The notes: a model not told the origin generated them from the sequence alone. Shown: positions 46,428 through 54,714, numbered from the stretch's first letter. The stretch is DNA of 64,000 nt from Actinoplanes siamensis (GCF_016862395.1 NZ_BOMW01000036.1:62001-126000), one strand, 5' to 3'. A program made the numbers and translations.

Positions 46428-46761
46428 GCGAGGCGATCGGGTCGCACCGCCGGGGAAACCGGGCGGGTGGGAGGCGCGGTTCGCCACGTCCGAGGCCGCC
46501 AAGGGGTGGGAGCATCTGTGCCAGACGGCCCGGTCGAACACCTGGGAGGCGTGGATCGTTCTCGCCGGACGACCTACCGCGCCGACAAATCCGGCGCGGC
46601 AGCATCGACTCCACGGTCCCTTGGCGCATCGCGGGATCGGTGGCAAACGCCTCGACCAATGGCAATACGAGGTGACGGCCGGCGGCCGAATCTGGCACTG
46701 CCCGGACGCGGACCGCCGGATCGTCTCAGTTGGTCCGTCACACCCGAAGCTGACCGAGTGA
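46417..46761 (+). CDS. RelE/YoeB-like toxin of module 1
   Basis: A 114-aa basic protein. The middle WEHLCQTARSNTWEAWIVL and the C-terminal GGKRLDQWQYEVTAGGRIWH followed by DRRIVSVGPSHPKLTE resemble actinobacterial RelE-superfamily mRNA interferases, ending in the strand and His/Lys-containing tail expected of the catalytic face. It overlaps the antitoxin gene by 11 bp. Its stop codon directly touches the stop of an inverted msrA 3' fragment. Part of its 5' end is duplicated at 45814. Confidence 0.65.
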   Translation: MPAKRGDRVAPPGKPGGWEARFATSEAAKGWEHLCQTARSNTWEAWIVLAGRPTAPTNPARQHRLHGPLAHRGIGGKRLDQWQYEVTAGGRIWHCPDADRRIVSVGPSHPKLTE

Positions 46762-46839
46762 TCAGCCGTCGGCCTTGGCCACGCCGATCGGGCAGGACCG
46801 GCCGTTCAAGCCGTGGTTGCAGTAGCCGTTCGGGTTCTT
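46762..46839 (-). pseudogene. msrA 3'-end fragment (copy 3)
   Basis: On the minus strand this encodes [20 protein letters not shown] and AKADG before a TGA, matching the C-terminus of the intact MsrA (48271). Identity to copy 2 is about 80% by eye. No start codon or upstream msrA part exists. A further 16-bp match with copy 2 continues on the right (GGACYCTSGCGAACRG). Confidence 0.8.
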
Positions 46840-46880
46840 GGACCCTCGCGAACAGGGATGTACTGATTCGCGCCTTTGAG

Positions 46881-47171
46881 TCAACGCGACCGGTAGGCGT
46901 CGGCGCGGTGCTCGATTGCCGTTACGGTCACGACGCGGTCGTCTTCATTGATTTCGTAGAGGACGCGATACGTGCCCCGTCTGGCCGACCAAGTCCCCTC
47001 GAACGGCGGTAGAAGCAGTCGTCTGCCGACGCGATGCGGGTTGTCGAGGAGGTAGGTGGTGATGAACTCGTAGACCGCTGCGGCGATTTTTTGTGGCAGC
47101 CGTCCGGCCAAGGCGCGTGCGGCCGGGCCGGCGACCTGAAGTCGGTAGCGGTCGGGGGCAGCGCCAGTCAT
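46881..47171 (-). CDS. RelE/ParE-family toxin of module 2
   Basis: A 96-aa basic protein of the RelE fold: YRLQVAGPAARALAGRLPQ, then LLLPPFEGTWSARRGTYRVL and YEINEDDRVVTVTAIEHRAD, with the Arg and Tyr/His residues typical of ribosome-dependent mRNA interferases. The start overlaps the antitoxin stop (4 bp). It is downstream of the antitoxin on the minus strand. Confidence 0.88.
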   Translation of the reverse strand: MTGAAPDRYRLQVAGPAARALAGRLPQKIAAAVYEFITTYLLDNPHRVGRRLLLPPFEGTWSARRGTYRVLYEINEDDRVVTVTAIEHRADAYRSR

Positions 47172-47452
47172 CGTGCCCGCTTCGACCGCTTTGCCATCAA
47201 CGCCGCGAGTTCATCGGCGTCGAGGACGTCACCGGCCTCGACCGCCGCCTTGGATTCGGCAAGTTGCCGCATGGCCTCGGCGCTGGACAGGACTTCCAGA
47301 GTCTCTTCCAGCGCCGCGAGATCGTCGGCGGAGATGAGCACCGCGGCGGCGTGGCCGTGCTTGGTGATCTCTATCCGCTCGTGGGTCGAGGTCACCTCGT
47401 CGATGAGTTCCGAGAGACGGTTGCGAGCGTCGGTGAACGGCACGGCAGTCAT
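47168..47452 (-). CDS. Phd/YefM-family antitoxin of module 2
   Basis: A 94-aa protein with the Phd/YefM N-terminal DNA-binding domain: VPFTDARNRLSELIDEVTST, ERIEITKHGHAAAVLISADD. The C-terminal acidic helix (AVEAGDVLDADELAAL) would neutralise the toxin. The ATG at 47452 lies 6 nt after TATACT, so the transcript is probably leaderless; the frame upstream is open but not coding. Confidence 0.88.
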   Translation of the reverse strand: MTAVPFTDARNRLSELIDEVTSTHERIEITKHGHAAAVLISADDLAALEETLEVLSSAEAMRQLAESKAAVEAGDVLDADELAALMAKRSKRAR

Positions 47453-47458
47453 GCTCGA

Positions 47459-47464
47459 AGTATA
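47459..47464 (-). promoter_or_regulatory. -10 box TATACT of toxin-antitoxin module 2
   Basis: Near-consensus -10 on the minus strand, 6 nt before the antitoxin ATG. Upstream DNA (to about 47505) is AT-rich with CAAATTTTGTACA, unusual in this genome. Confidence 0.6.
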
Positions 47465-47549
47465 GGCACTAACTGGCGCGAAGTCTGTACAAAATTTGAA
47501 GGGCTCGGCGCCACGGGCCACCGGGCCGTAAGCCCGGTGACCTGTGGTT

Positions 47550-47624
47550 CTAGTCCGTCTTGGCCACGCCAATGGGACAACTCAGGCCGTTGGGGCCGTG
47601 GTTGCAATACCCGTTCGGGTTCTT
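47550..47624 (-). pseudogene. msrA 3'-end fragment (copy 2)
   Basis: Encodes [20 protein letters not shown] and AKTD before a TAG on the minus strand, identical in 21 of 24 residues to the MsrA C-terminus. By eye 63 of 75 bases agree with 48271-48345. It lacks any start and lies between toxin-antitoxin modules 2 and 3. Confidence 0.85.
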
Positions 47625-47674
47625 GGACTCTGGCGAACGGTGTGGTGCTACGGATGGCGGCCCGGCGCGCGGTG

Positions 47675-47986
47675 TTAGAGATGAAGGACGAGGCGCAGCG
47701 CGTCTTCGAGTGCCGACATCTCCTGGTGTGAAAGGTGACCGACGAGTCGGCCGAGTCGTTCGGGCTGAATGGCCGCTGTCTGTTCGGCGAGCACATACGT
47801 GTTCTTGCCTTGAATCTCGATCTCCGGCCGGAAGCTGGTCGGCCGTGCGCTGGTGGAGGTCGGCGCGACGAGCCACGTTGACAGCGGTAGCAGATCGGAC
47901 TGGACTACGACGGCGTATCGATTGCCGCGCTGTTCGTGGCCGCGCGCGTCCCGGGGTGCCTTGAGTTCGTAGACGTCACCACGCAC
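47675..47986 (-). CDS. MazF/PemK-family toxin of module 3
   Basis: A 103-aa mRNA interferase: VRGDVYELKAPRDARGHEQR, then RYAVVVQSDLLPLSTWLVAP, RPTSFRPEI and the C-terminal AIQPERLGRLVGHLSHQEM. RGDVY, RYAVVVQ and the conserved Ser/Thr region mark MazF. The GTG at 47986 overlaps the antitoxin stop by 11 bp; the frame upstream runs through the antitoxin gene and is not coding. Confidence 0.88.
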   Translation of the reverse strand: MRGDVYELKAPRDARGHEQRGNRYAVVVQSDLLPLSTWLVAPTSTSARPTSFRPEIEIQGKNTYVLAEQTAAIQPERLGRLVGHLSHQEMSALEDALRLVLHL

Positions 47987-48206
47987 GAAGCGTCTCCATG
48001 TCCGCCAAAACCGCGCGCGCCTCGGCGACATCATCGGCATCGGCAGCGACGGCCTCCGCCTCGGCACGGATCTGTTCCTCACGGCGGGCGCGCCAGGCGG
48101 CAAGGATCGCATCCCGGATGACCTGTGAGCGGTCGCGGTCGCCGGACACCAGTTCGGCCAGCGCCTGATCAACGTCGTCGTCTGCGCGGAATGTAATCGT
48201 GGACAT
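47976..48206 (-). CDS. Ribbon-helix-helix antitoxin of module 3
   Basis: A 76-aa protein starting STITFRADDDVDQALAEL and DRSQVIRDAILAAWRARREE, a CopG-like ribbon-helix-helix, followed by an acidic helical tail (AEAVAADADDVAEARAVLAD). It pairs with the MazF-type toxin. TACAGT at 48214-48219 lies 7 nt before the ATG, another leaderless pattern. Confidence 0.88.
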   Translation of the reverse strand: MSTITFRADDDVDQALAELVSGDRDRSQVIRDAILAAWRARREEQIRAEAEAVAADADDVAEARAVLADMETLRAW

Positions 48207-48270
48207 AAGACAAACTGTAATACGCAGGAGCGGCCACCGTCCAGGTGGCGATGGCCGCTCGTTGAAAGGA

Positions 48271-48936
48271 TCAGGCAGTCTTCGCGACCCCAGTGGGACA
48301 AGTCAGGCCATTAGGGCCGTGGTTGCAATACCCGTTGGGGTTCTTGGTCGGGGCCAGGTACTGCTGGTGGTAGTCCTCGGCGTAGTAGTACTCGCCGAGC
48401 GGCTTGATCTCGGTGGTGATCTGGCCGAGCCCGGCCCTGGTAACCACCGGCTGGAACGCCTCCAGCGACGCCCGCGCGGCCTCGGCCTGCGCCTCGGTGG
48501 TGGTGTAGATCACCGACCGGTACTGGGTGCCGACGTCGTTGCCCTGGCGCATGCCCTGGGTCGGGTCGTGGTTCTCCCAGAACGTCTTCAGCAGCTGCTC
48601 GTAGCCGATCTTGCCGGGGTCGTAGACCACCTGGACCACCTCGCTGTGGCCGGTCGTGCCGGAGCAGACCTCCTCGTAGGTCGGGTTGGCGGTGAACCCG
48701 CCGGCGTACCCGGCAGAGGTGGACCAGACGCCCGGCAGCTGCCAGAAGATCCGCTCGACGCCCCAGAAACAGCCCATTCCGAAGACGGCGACCTCGAGGC
48801 CGGTCGGCCACGGGCCCTCCAGCGGAGTGCCGAGGACCTCGTGCTTGTCGGCGACCGGCATCGAGATCAGCCGGCCCGGCAGGGCGGTGTCGGCGGTGGG
48901 CAGGTCAAGCTTCTTGTGCCGCAGGAACACGGTCAC
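48271..48936 (-). CDS. msrA: Peptide methionine-S-sulfoxide reductase A
   Basis: A 221-aa repair enzyme that reduces methionine-S-sulfoxide in proteins. The catalytic Cys is in [42 protein letters not shown] and [19 protein letters not shown] are intact. The C-terminal [20 protein letters not shown] carries the resolving cysteines. Partial copies of exactly this end occur at 47550 and 46762. The start overlaps the stop of the HIT gene by 4 bp, so the two are co-translated. Confidence 0.95.
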   Translation of the reverse strand: MTVFLRHKKLDLPTADTALPGRLISMPVADKHEVLGTPLEGPWPTGLEVAVFGMGCFWGVERIFWQLPGVWSTSAGYAGGFTANPTYEEVCSGTTGHSEVVQVVYDPGKIGYEQLLKTFWENHDPTQGMRQGNDVGTQYRSVIYTTTEAQAEAARASLEAFQPVVTRAGLGQITTEIKPLGEYYYAEDYHQQYLAPTKNPNGYCNHGPNGLTCPTGVAKTA

Positions 48937-49379
48937 TCCCTTCGTCCGCTCTCTGTAACGCCGACGCGGCGGTATTCCTTACCGATGCGCTCGGCGAATT
49001 CGGTGGCCTCGTCGTCGCCGGCGTACTTGTGCCGGGGCCAGAAGAATCCGCGCAGGCCGTCGCCCTTGGTCCGGGGGACGACGTGGGTGTGCAGGTGCGG
49101 GACGGACTGGGAGACGAGGTTGTTCACCGCCACGAAGGTGCCGGTGGAGCCGAGCGCGGTGGGCACGGCCCGGGCGATCCGCTGAACGAGTCCGAAATAC
49201 CCGGGCATGTCGGCCGGGGGCAGGTCGATCAGCTGGACGACGTGCGGGCGCGGAACGACCAGAACGTGCCCCTTGAAGACCGGCCTGCTATCAAGGAACG
49301 CCACACCCTCGTCCTCGTCGGTGATCTTGAATGCGGGGATGGTTCCCGCCACGATCCCGCAGAACACGCAGTCGGCCAC
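48933..49379 (-). CDS. HIT family protein
   Basis: A 148-aa histidine-triad nucleotide-binding hydrolase. Motif HLHTHVVPR near residue 95; zinc-site start [27 protein letters not shown]. Probably hydrolyses AMP-lysine-type conjugates or dinucleotides. The GTG at 49379 is 6 nt after the minus-strand -10 TAGTCT, which shares its TA with the metB promoter. Confidence 0.92.
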   Translation of the reverse strand: MADCVFCGIVAGTIPAFKITDEDEGVAFLDSRPVFKGHVLVVPRPHVVQLIDLPPADMPGYFGLVQRIARAVPTALGSTGTFVAVNNLVSQSVPHLHTHVVPRTKGDGLRGFFWPRHKYAGDDEATEFAERIGKEYRRVGVTESGRRE

Positions 49380-49385
49380 AAGGTG

Positions 49386-49395
49386 AGACTAGCGT
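49386..49395. promoter_or_regulatory. Overlapping divergent -10 boxes of the HIT gene and metB
   Basis: AGACTAGCGT contains TAGTCT on the minus strand (49386-49391, 6 nt before the HIT GTG) and TAGCGT on the plus strand (49390-49395, 8 nt before the metB ATG). They share the central TA. The whole gap between the two start codons is 24 bp. Confidence 0.55.
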
Positions 49396-49403
49396 TGCGC
49401 TAC

Positions 49404-50555
49404 ATGACGACCGACGATTACGGGTTCGACACTCTCGCCATCCACGCGGGTCAAGATCCCGACCCCCGCACCGGCGCGGTGGTTCCACCCATCTATCAGA
49501 CCAGTACCTACGCGCAGGACGCGGTCGGCGCCCCGCGGCTCGGCTACGAGTACAGCCGGTCCGGCAACCCGACCCGGGACGCGCTGCAGGAGTGCCTCGC
49601 CGCGATCGAGGGCGGCCGGCGCGGGCTGGCCTTCGCCAGCGGCCTCGCGGCCGAGGACACGCTTCTGCGTACGGTCTGCCGGCCCGGCGACCACGTGGTC
49701 ATCCCGAACGACGCGTACGGCGGCACCTACCGGCTCTTCGCCAAGGTCGCCGAGCGCTGGGGTCTGGACTGGACCGCCGCCCCGCTCGACGACCTGGACG
49801 CGGTGCGCGCCGCGTTCCGCCCGGGCCACACCCGGCTGATCTGGGCCGAGACGCCCACCAACCCGGTGCTCAACATCGCCGACGTGAGCGCGCTGGCCGG
49901 GCTCGCCCACGAATACGACGCGCTGCTCGCCGTGGACAACACGTTCGCCTCGCCGTACCTGCAGCAGCCGCTCGCCCTCGGCGCCGACGTGGTGATCCAC
50001 TCCACCACCAAGTACCTGGGCGGGCACTCCGACGTGGTCGGCGGCGGCCTGGTGGTCTCGGACGCCGGGCTCGGTGACGAGCTGGCGTTCCACCAGAACG
50101 CGATGGGCGCGGTCAACGGTCCCTTCGACGCGTGGCTGACCCTGCGGGGGATCAAGACCCTGGGGGTACGGATGGACCGGCACTGCGACAACGCGGAGCG
50201 GATCGTCGGCTACCTGAGCGAGCACGAGATGGTGGCCCAGGTGCTCTACCCGGGGCTGGACACCCACCCCGGCCACGAGACGGCGGCCAAGCAGATGCGC
50301 CGCTTCGGCGGGATGGTCTCGTTCCGCGCGGCCGGCGGGCCGGAGCAGGCGGTCGAGATCTGCAACCGGGCGAAGCTCTTCGTGCTGGCCGAGTCGCTGG
50401 GTGGAGTGGAGTCGCTGATCGAGCACCCGGGCCAGATGACACATCTGTCGGCTGCGGGCTCAGCGCTTGAAGTTCCCGCCGATCTCGTGCGACTGTCTGT
50501 CGGCATCGAAACCGTTGACGATCTGCTCGCCGACCTCGAGCAGGCGCTCGGCTAA
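49404..50555 (+). CDS. metB: Cystathionine gamma-synthase/lyase
   Basis: A 383-aa PLP enzyme of transsulfuration. The PLP lysine is in HSTTKYLGGHSD near residue 200; YEYSRSGNPTRDALQ, FASGLAAEDTLL, VDNTFASPYLQQPL and LAESLGGVESLIEHP are diagnostic. Sequence cannot separate synthase from lyase. It probably works with cbs. The ATG at 49404 follows a TAGCGT box by 8 nt and lacks an RBS. Confidence 0.93.
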   Translation: MTTDDYGFDTLAIHAGQDPDPRTGAVVPPIYQTSTYAQDAVGAPRLGYEYSRSGNPTRDALQECLAAIEGGRRGLAFASGLAAEDTLLRTVCRPGDHVVIPNDAYGGTYRLFAKVAERWGLDWTAAPLDDLDAVRAAFRPGHTRLIWAETPTNPVLNIADVSALAGLAHEYDALLAVDNTFASPYLQQPLALGADVVIHSTTKYLGGHSDVVGGGLVVSDAGLGDELAFHQNAMGAVNGPFDAWLTLRGIKTLGVRMDRHCDNAERIVGYLSEHEMVAQVLYPGLDTHPGHETAAKQMRRFGGMVSFRAAGGPEQAVEICNRAKLFVLAESLGGVESLIEHPGQMTHLSAAGSALEVPADLVRLSVGIETVDDLLADLEQALG

Positions 50556-50581
50556 CGCATTCAAAGCGGGAGACTCTGCGC

Positions 50582-51940
50582 ATGGACACGACGACCTGGG
50601 TGGGCGCCACCGCGAAGCAGATCGCCCGGGCGGTGCGGCGCGGGGACACCAACGCCACCCAGGTCGTGGCCGACCACCTGGAACAGATCGCCATCTCCGA
50701 CCCGGCGCTCGGCGCGTTCCGGGTGGTCCGCGGCGGTGAGGCGATCACCGAGGCGGAGAAGGTCGACGACCAGGAGGATCTCGCCAATCTCCCGCTCGCC
50801 GGGGTGCCGGTGGCGGTCAAGGAGAACACCGCTGTCGCCGGCCTGCCCACCTGGCACGGCTCGGCGGCGGCCCGCACCCGCGAGGTGGCCGAGGAGGACC
50901 ACGAGGTGGTCCGGCGGCTGCGCGGGGCGGGCGCGGTGGTCGTCGGCGTCACCAAGATGCCCGAGATGGGCCTCTGGGCGACCACCGACGACGAGGACGG
51001 GCCGGCTCGCAACCCGTGGGACCTCGACCGTACGCCCGGCGGCTCCTCCGGTGGCTCGGCCGCCGCGGTGGCGGCCGGGCTGGTCCCGATCGCGCAGGGC
51101 AACGACGGTCTCGGCTCGATCCGGATCCCGGCGGCCTGCTGCGGGCTGGTCGGGCTCAAGCCGGGCCGCGGCGTGGTGCCTGTCGACTTCGGCGACAAGG
51201 ACTGGTTCGGCCTGGTGGAGAACGGGGTGCTGACCACCACGGTGGCGGACGCTGCGCTGGGCTTCAGCGTGCTGTCCGGGCAGGCGTCGGTGAAGCTGGT
51301 GGAGCCGTCGAAGCTGCGGGTCGGGGTGTCGCTGCGCTCGCCGGTGGCCGGGGTCAAGCCGGACGAGGCGAACGTCTCGGCGGTCACCAGAGCGTCGAAG
51401 CTGCTGGTCGACGCCGGGCACGACACCGTGGGCGCGGATCCCACCTATCCGAGCGCCGTCGCGCTCGGGGTGCTGGCCACCTGGTTCGCCGGGGCGTACC
51501 GGAACTCGGCGGGTCTTGATCTTCGTGCTCTGCAGCCGCGCACCCGGCGGCACATCAAGCTCGGCCGGGCGGCGACGCGGGCCGGGCTGGTCCGGGAGTC
51601 GCAGCGGGCGGCCTGGCGGGAGCGGTCCATCCGGTTCTTCGCCGACCGCGGGGTGGACGTGCTGCTCACCCCGGCGCTGGCCACCGCGCCGCCGTCGGCG
51701 CTCTCCTTCTCGTCGCTGTCCTGGGTGCGGAACATGCATGCCAACACGAGGTACGCGCCGTATCAGGCGCCGTGGAACTTCGCCGGGCTGCCGGCCATCG
51801 TGGTGCCGGTGGGCTTCCGTCCGGACGGGTTGCCGCTGGCGGTGCAGCTGGTCGGGCCGCCCGACTCGGAGCTGTTGCTGCTCTCCCTGGCCGGGCAGTT
51901 CGAGATGCGGAACCCCTGGCAGCGTCACGCCCTCGTCTGA
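50582..51940 (+). CDS. Amidase, amidase-signature family
   Basis: A 452-aa hydrolase with the Ser-Ser-Lys triad region: Lys in PVAVKENTAV near residue 81, then GGSSGGSAAAVAAGLVPIA and QGNDGLGSIRIPAACCGLVG with the catalytic Ser. It lacks GatA-specific context, so it is a general amidase of unknown substrate. RBS GGGAG 9 nt before the ATG. Located between metB and ilvA. Confidence 0.92.
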   Translation: MDTTTWVGATAKQIARAVRRGDTNATQVVADHLEQIAISDPALGAFRVVRGGEAITEAEKVDDQEDLANLPLAGVPVAVKENTAVAGLPTWHGSAAARTREVAEEDHEVVRRLRGAGAVVVGVTKMPEMGLWATTDDEDGPARNPWDLDRTPGGSSGGSAAAVAAGLVPIAQGNDGLGSIRIPAACCGLVGLKPGRGVVPVDFGDKDWFGLVENGVLTTTVADAALGFSVLSGQASVKLVEPSKLRVGVSLRSPVAGVKPDEANVSAVTRASKLLVDAGHDTVGADPTYPSAVALGVLATWFAGAYRNSAGLDLRALQPRTRRHIKLGRAATRAGLVRESQRAAWRERSIRFFADRGVDVLLTPALATAPPSALSFSSLSWVRNMHANTRYAPYQAPWNFAGLPAIVVPVGFRPDGLPLAVQLVGPPDSELLLLSLAGQFEMRNPWQRHALV

Positions 51941-52132
51941 CCCCGCGGCGCGCTCCCGGCTGGTCCCAGGGGTGTCCCAAGAGCGGTGAGGCGGCCCTGG
52001 GGGCCGACCGCGCCCACCCGGCTGGTCGCTGCGGCGTGTCCGGGAGGGGTGAGGCGCTGCTGATGTCCGGCGGCGGCTACCTGGCCGGCGTTCCCGGGCG
52101 TGTCGAGCGAGGCGCGCGACACCCCCGGAGAG

Positions 52133-52158
52133 CCGCCCGGCGACCCGCCGCCGGGCGG
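52133..52158 (+). terminator. Hairpin between the amidase gene and ilvA
   Basis: CCGCCCGGCG / CGCCGGGCGG, 10 bp with loop ACCCGC, ends 12 nt before the ilvA start region. It may terminate amidase transcripts or act as an attenuator. The interval 51941-52132 also contains two imperfect copies (about 40 bp, offset about 62 bp) beginning CGGCTGGTC, and no gene. Confidence 0.45.
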
Positions 52159-52176
52159 GTGGCACGATAGGTGACC

Positions 52177-53406
52177 ATGACCGACCTGCTCTCCCTGGCC
52201 GACATCGAAGCGGCCCGGGACCTGCTCGGCGGGGTCGTGAAGACCACGCCGCTGGTGATCTCCCGGCCGCTCACCGAGATCACCGGTGTGCCGGTCTGGC
52301 TCAAGTGCGAGAACCAGCAGCGGGCCGGGTCGTACAAGGTGCGCGGGGCGTACACCCGGATCGCCCGCCTCTCCGCGGCGGACCGCGCCCGCGGCGTGGT
52401 CGCGGCCAGCGCCGGCAACCACGCCCAGGGCGTCGCGCTCGCCGCCGGGCTGCTGGGCATCCACGCCACCGTCTTCATGCCGGAGGGCGCGCCGCTGCCC
52501 AAGGTCACCGCGACCAAGGGGTACGGCGCCGTCGTCGAGTACGCCGGCGCCAGCGTCGACGACGCGCTCGTCGCGGCGCACGAGTTCGCCCGCCGGACCG
52601 GCGCGGTGCTGATCCACCCGTTCGACCACCCGGACGTGATCGCCGGGCAGGGCACGCTCGCGCTGGAGATCCTGGAGCAGTGCCCGGAAGCCGGCACGAT
52701 CATCACCGCGGTCGGCGGGGGCGGGCTGGTCTCCGGCCTGGCGGTCGCGGCCAAGGCGCTGCGGCCCGATCTGCGCGTGATCGGGGTGCAGGCGAGCGGC
52801 GCGGCCGCGTTCCCACCCTCACTGGCCGCCGGCTCCCCGCAGAAGCTCGACACGTGCGTCACGATCGCCGACGGCATCGCCGTGCTGCGGCCCGGCGACC
52901 TGACCTTCGCGCACGTCGCCAAGCTGGTCGACGACGTCGTCACGGTCACCGACGAGGACCTGTCGGCGGCGCTGCTGGTGCTGCTGGAGCGGCACAAGAT
53001 GGTGGTCGAGCCGGCCGGCGCCGCCGGGGTGGCCGCCCTGCTCACCGGCGCGTACCAGCCGCCGCGCGACGGCCGCCCGGTGGTGGCGGTCCTGTCCGGC
53101 GGCAACATCGACCCGATGCTGCTGCTCCGGGTGATCGAGCACGGTCTCGCCTCGGCCGGCCGCTTCCTGCGCCTGGCGGTGCGCTGCCCGGACCGGCCGG
53201 GCGAGCTCGCCCGGCTGCTGGGCCAGATCGCCGAGCAGCGGGCCAACGTGGTGGACGTGGAGCACAGCCGGCAGAGCCCGCGGCTGAGTTTCGGCGAGGC
53301 GGAAGTGGCGCTGTCGGTGGAGACGCGCGGCCCGGCCCACTCGTCGGCGCTGATCGGCGCCCTGCGCGAGGCCGGTTACCGGGTGTCCCTGCTGACCGGC
53401 GTCTGA
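52177..53406 (+). CDS. ilvA: Threonine ammonia-lyase with C-terminal ACT domain
   Basis: A 409-aa PLP enzyme that deaminates threonine (or serine) to 2-oxobutyrate. The PLP lysine is in QQRAGSYKVRGAY near residue 53; ASAGNHAQGVALAA and VGGGGLVSGLAVAAK bind the cofactor. The last 80 residues (RCPDRPGELARLLGQIAEQR) form an ACT domain of the catabolic-type short enzyme. The ATG at 52177 is preceded by AGGTGACC; a GTG at 52171 is in frame too. Confidence 0.93.
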   Translation: MTDLLSLADIEAARDLLGGVVKTTPLVISRPLTEITGVPVWLKCENQQRAGSYKVRGAYTRIARLSAADRARGVVAASAGNHAQGVALAAGLLGIHATVFMPEGAPLPKVTATKGYGAVVEYAGASVDDALVAAHEFARRTGAVLIHPFDHPDVIAGQGTLALEILEQCPEAGTIITAVGGGGLVSGLAVAAKALRPDLRVIGVQASGAAAFPPSLAAGSPQKLDTCVTIADGIAVLRPGDLTFAHVAKLVDDVVTVTDEDLSAALLVLLERHKMVVEPAGAAGVAALLTGAYQPPRDGRPVVAVLSGGNIDPMLLLRVIEHGLASAGRFLRLAVRCPDRPGELARLLGQIAEQRANVVDVEHSRQSPRLSFGEAEVALSVETRGPAHSSALIGALREAGYRVSLLTGV

Positions 53407-53470
53407 CCCCGCCGGCCGCCGCCGGTTTCTTCCTTGCCGGGGCCGGCGCCGTCCGGCATGATCATGACCC

Positions 53471-54709
53471 GTGTCGGCGGGGGACAGCTGCCCGAGGTGT
53501 GCGGCGGAGACGATCAGCAAGCGTTCGGCCGAGCCGTGGTGCCCGGCCTGCGAGTGGAGCCTGGACCGCTTCGATCCGGAGCAGCGAAGCCCTGAGCTGG
53601 GCTGGCGCTGGGTGGACCGGCGACTGTTCCGGACCGCATTCTGGCTGACCGAGCGGCAGTTCGCCGAGCTGAAGGGCGCGCCGGAGATCGGCCGCGGGAC
53701 GTCGGCGGCCCGGATCGTCACGGTGGCCGTGTCGGTGCTGCTGCTGGCCGCTGTGGCCGCGCTGCTGGCGACCGGGATCTGGCTGCTCACCTACGACTTC
53801 TTCAGCCCCGTCAACCTGCTCGGAGCGCTGCTGGTGCTGATCGCGGTGGCGCTGCGGCCCCGGCTGGGCCGGCTCCCCGAGGACGCCCACGAACTGGACC
53901 GGGCCACCGCGCCGACACTGTTCGCGCTGATCGAGCGGGTCGCCGGGACGGTCGGCGCGCCGATGCCGGACGTGGTGCTGCTGATCGCCGACCGCAACGC
54001 CTTCACCATCACGATCGGGCTGCGCCGTCGGCGGGTGCTCGCGCTCGGCGCCCCGCTGTGGAGCGTGCTGGACCCGCAGGAGCGGGTCGCGTTGCTCGGA
54101 CACGAGCTGGGTCACTTCGTGAACGGCGACGTCCGGCGGGGACTGGTCACCCAGGCGGCGGAGACCACGCTGGGACAGGTGGCGCACCTGTTGCGGCCGG
54201 CGAAGCGGGGGAGCGGCGTGGTGGAGACGGCGGTGGAGCTCCTGGCTCGGGCCGCGGCCCGGTTCTTCCTGCTGCTGCACCTGGTGCTGGTGTGGATCAG
54301 CATGCGGGACTCGCAGCGGGCCGAGTACCTGGCGGACGAGATGGCGGCGCGCGCCGGTGGCAGCGATGCGGCGATCCGGCTGCTGGACCAGTTGCTGTTC
54401 GGCGACGCGATCGACACCGTGGTGCGGCGGGAGGCGCGGGCCGGCCACAGCGCGGCGGCCTGGCGGGCGGCGGCGGATCAGGCACGGAACCAGCTGTCCG
54501 TGGACGTCGTGGCATACCGGCAGCTCAGCCGTCGTACCGAAGTGTCGCTTTTCGCTTCTCACCCGCCGTGCGGGTCGCGGGCCGGGCTGATCGCCGCGCG
54601 AGCGGGGCGGCCGGCGGCGGTCCAGGTGACCGGCGCCGATTTGGACCGGATGGACGAGGAGCTCACGGCGCACTACGAGCGAGTGCGCCGCGAGCTCGCC
54701 GCGGCCTGA
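53471..54709 (+). CDS. M48 family membrane metallopeptidase with N-terminal zinc ribbon
   Basis: A 412-aa protein. The N-terminus carries CPRCAAET and CPACEWSLDRF, a four-Cys zinc-ribbon-like motif, then two membrane helices (about 80-125), and the peptidase domain with GHELGHFVNGD (HExxH) and the third ligand in AEYLADEMAARAGG. HtpX-like role in membrane protein quality control is likely. The gene starts with GTG, 8 nt after a CATGAT box. It converges with greA. Confidence 0.88.
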   Translation: MSAGDSCPRCAAETISKRSAEPWCPACEWSLDRFDPEQRSPELGWRWVDRRLFRTAFWLTERQFAELKGAPEIGRGTSAARIVTVAVSVLLLAAVAALLATGIWLLTYDFFSPVNLLGALLVLIAVALRPRLGRLPEDAHELDRATAPTLFALIERVAGTVGAPMPDVVLLIADRNAFTITIGLRRRRVLALGAPLWSVLDPQERVALLGHELGHFVNGDVRRGLVTQAAETTLGQVAHLLRPAKRGSGVVETAVELLARAAARFFLLLHLVLVWISMRDSQRAEYLADEMAARAGGSDAAIRLLDQLLFGDAIDTVVRREARAGHSAAAWRAAADQARNQLSVDVVAYRQLSRRTEVSLFASHPPCGSRAGLIAARAGRPAAVQVTGADLDRMDEELTAHYERVRRELAAA

Positions 54710-54714
54710 GAGGG

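Noticed and set aside
47550-47876. 108-aa minus-strand gene containing the msrA tail
   Set aside because: Upstream of the tail the frame is the shadow of the MazF gene; only the last 24 codons are protein-like.
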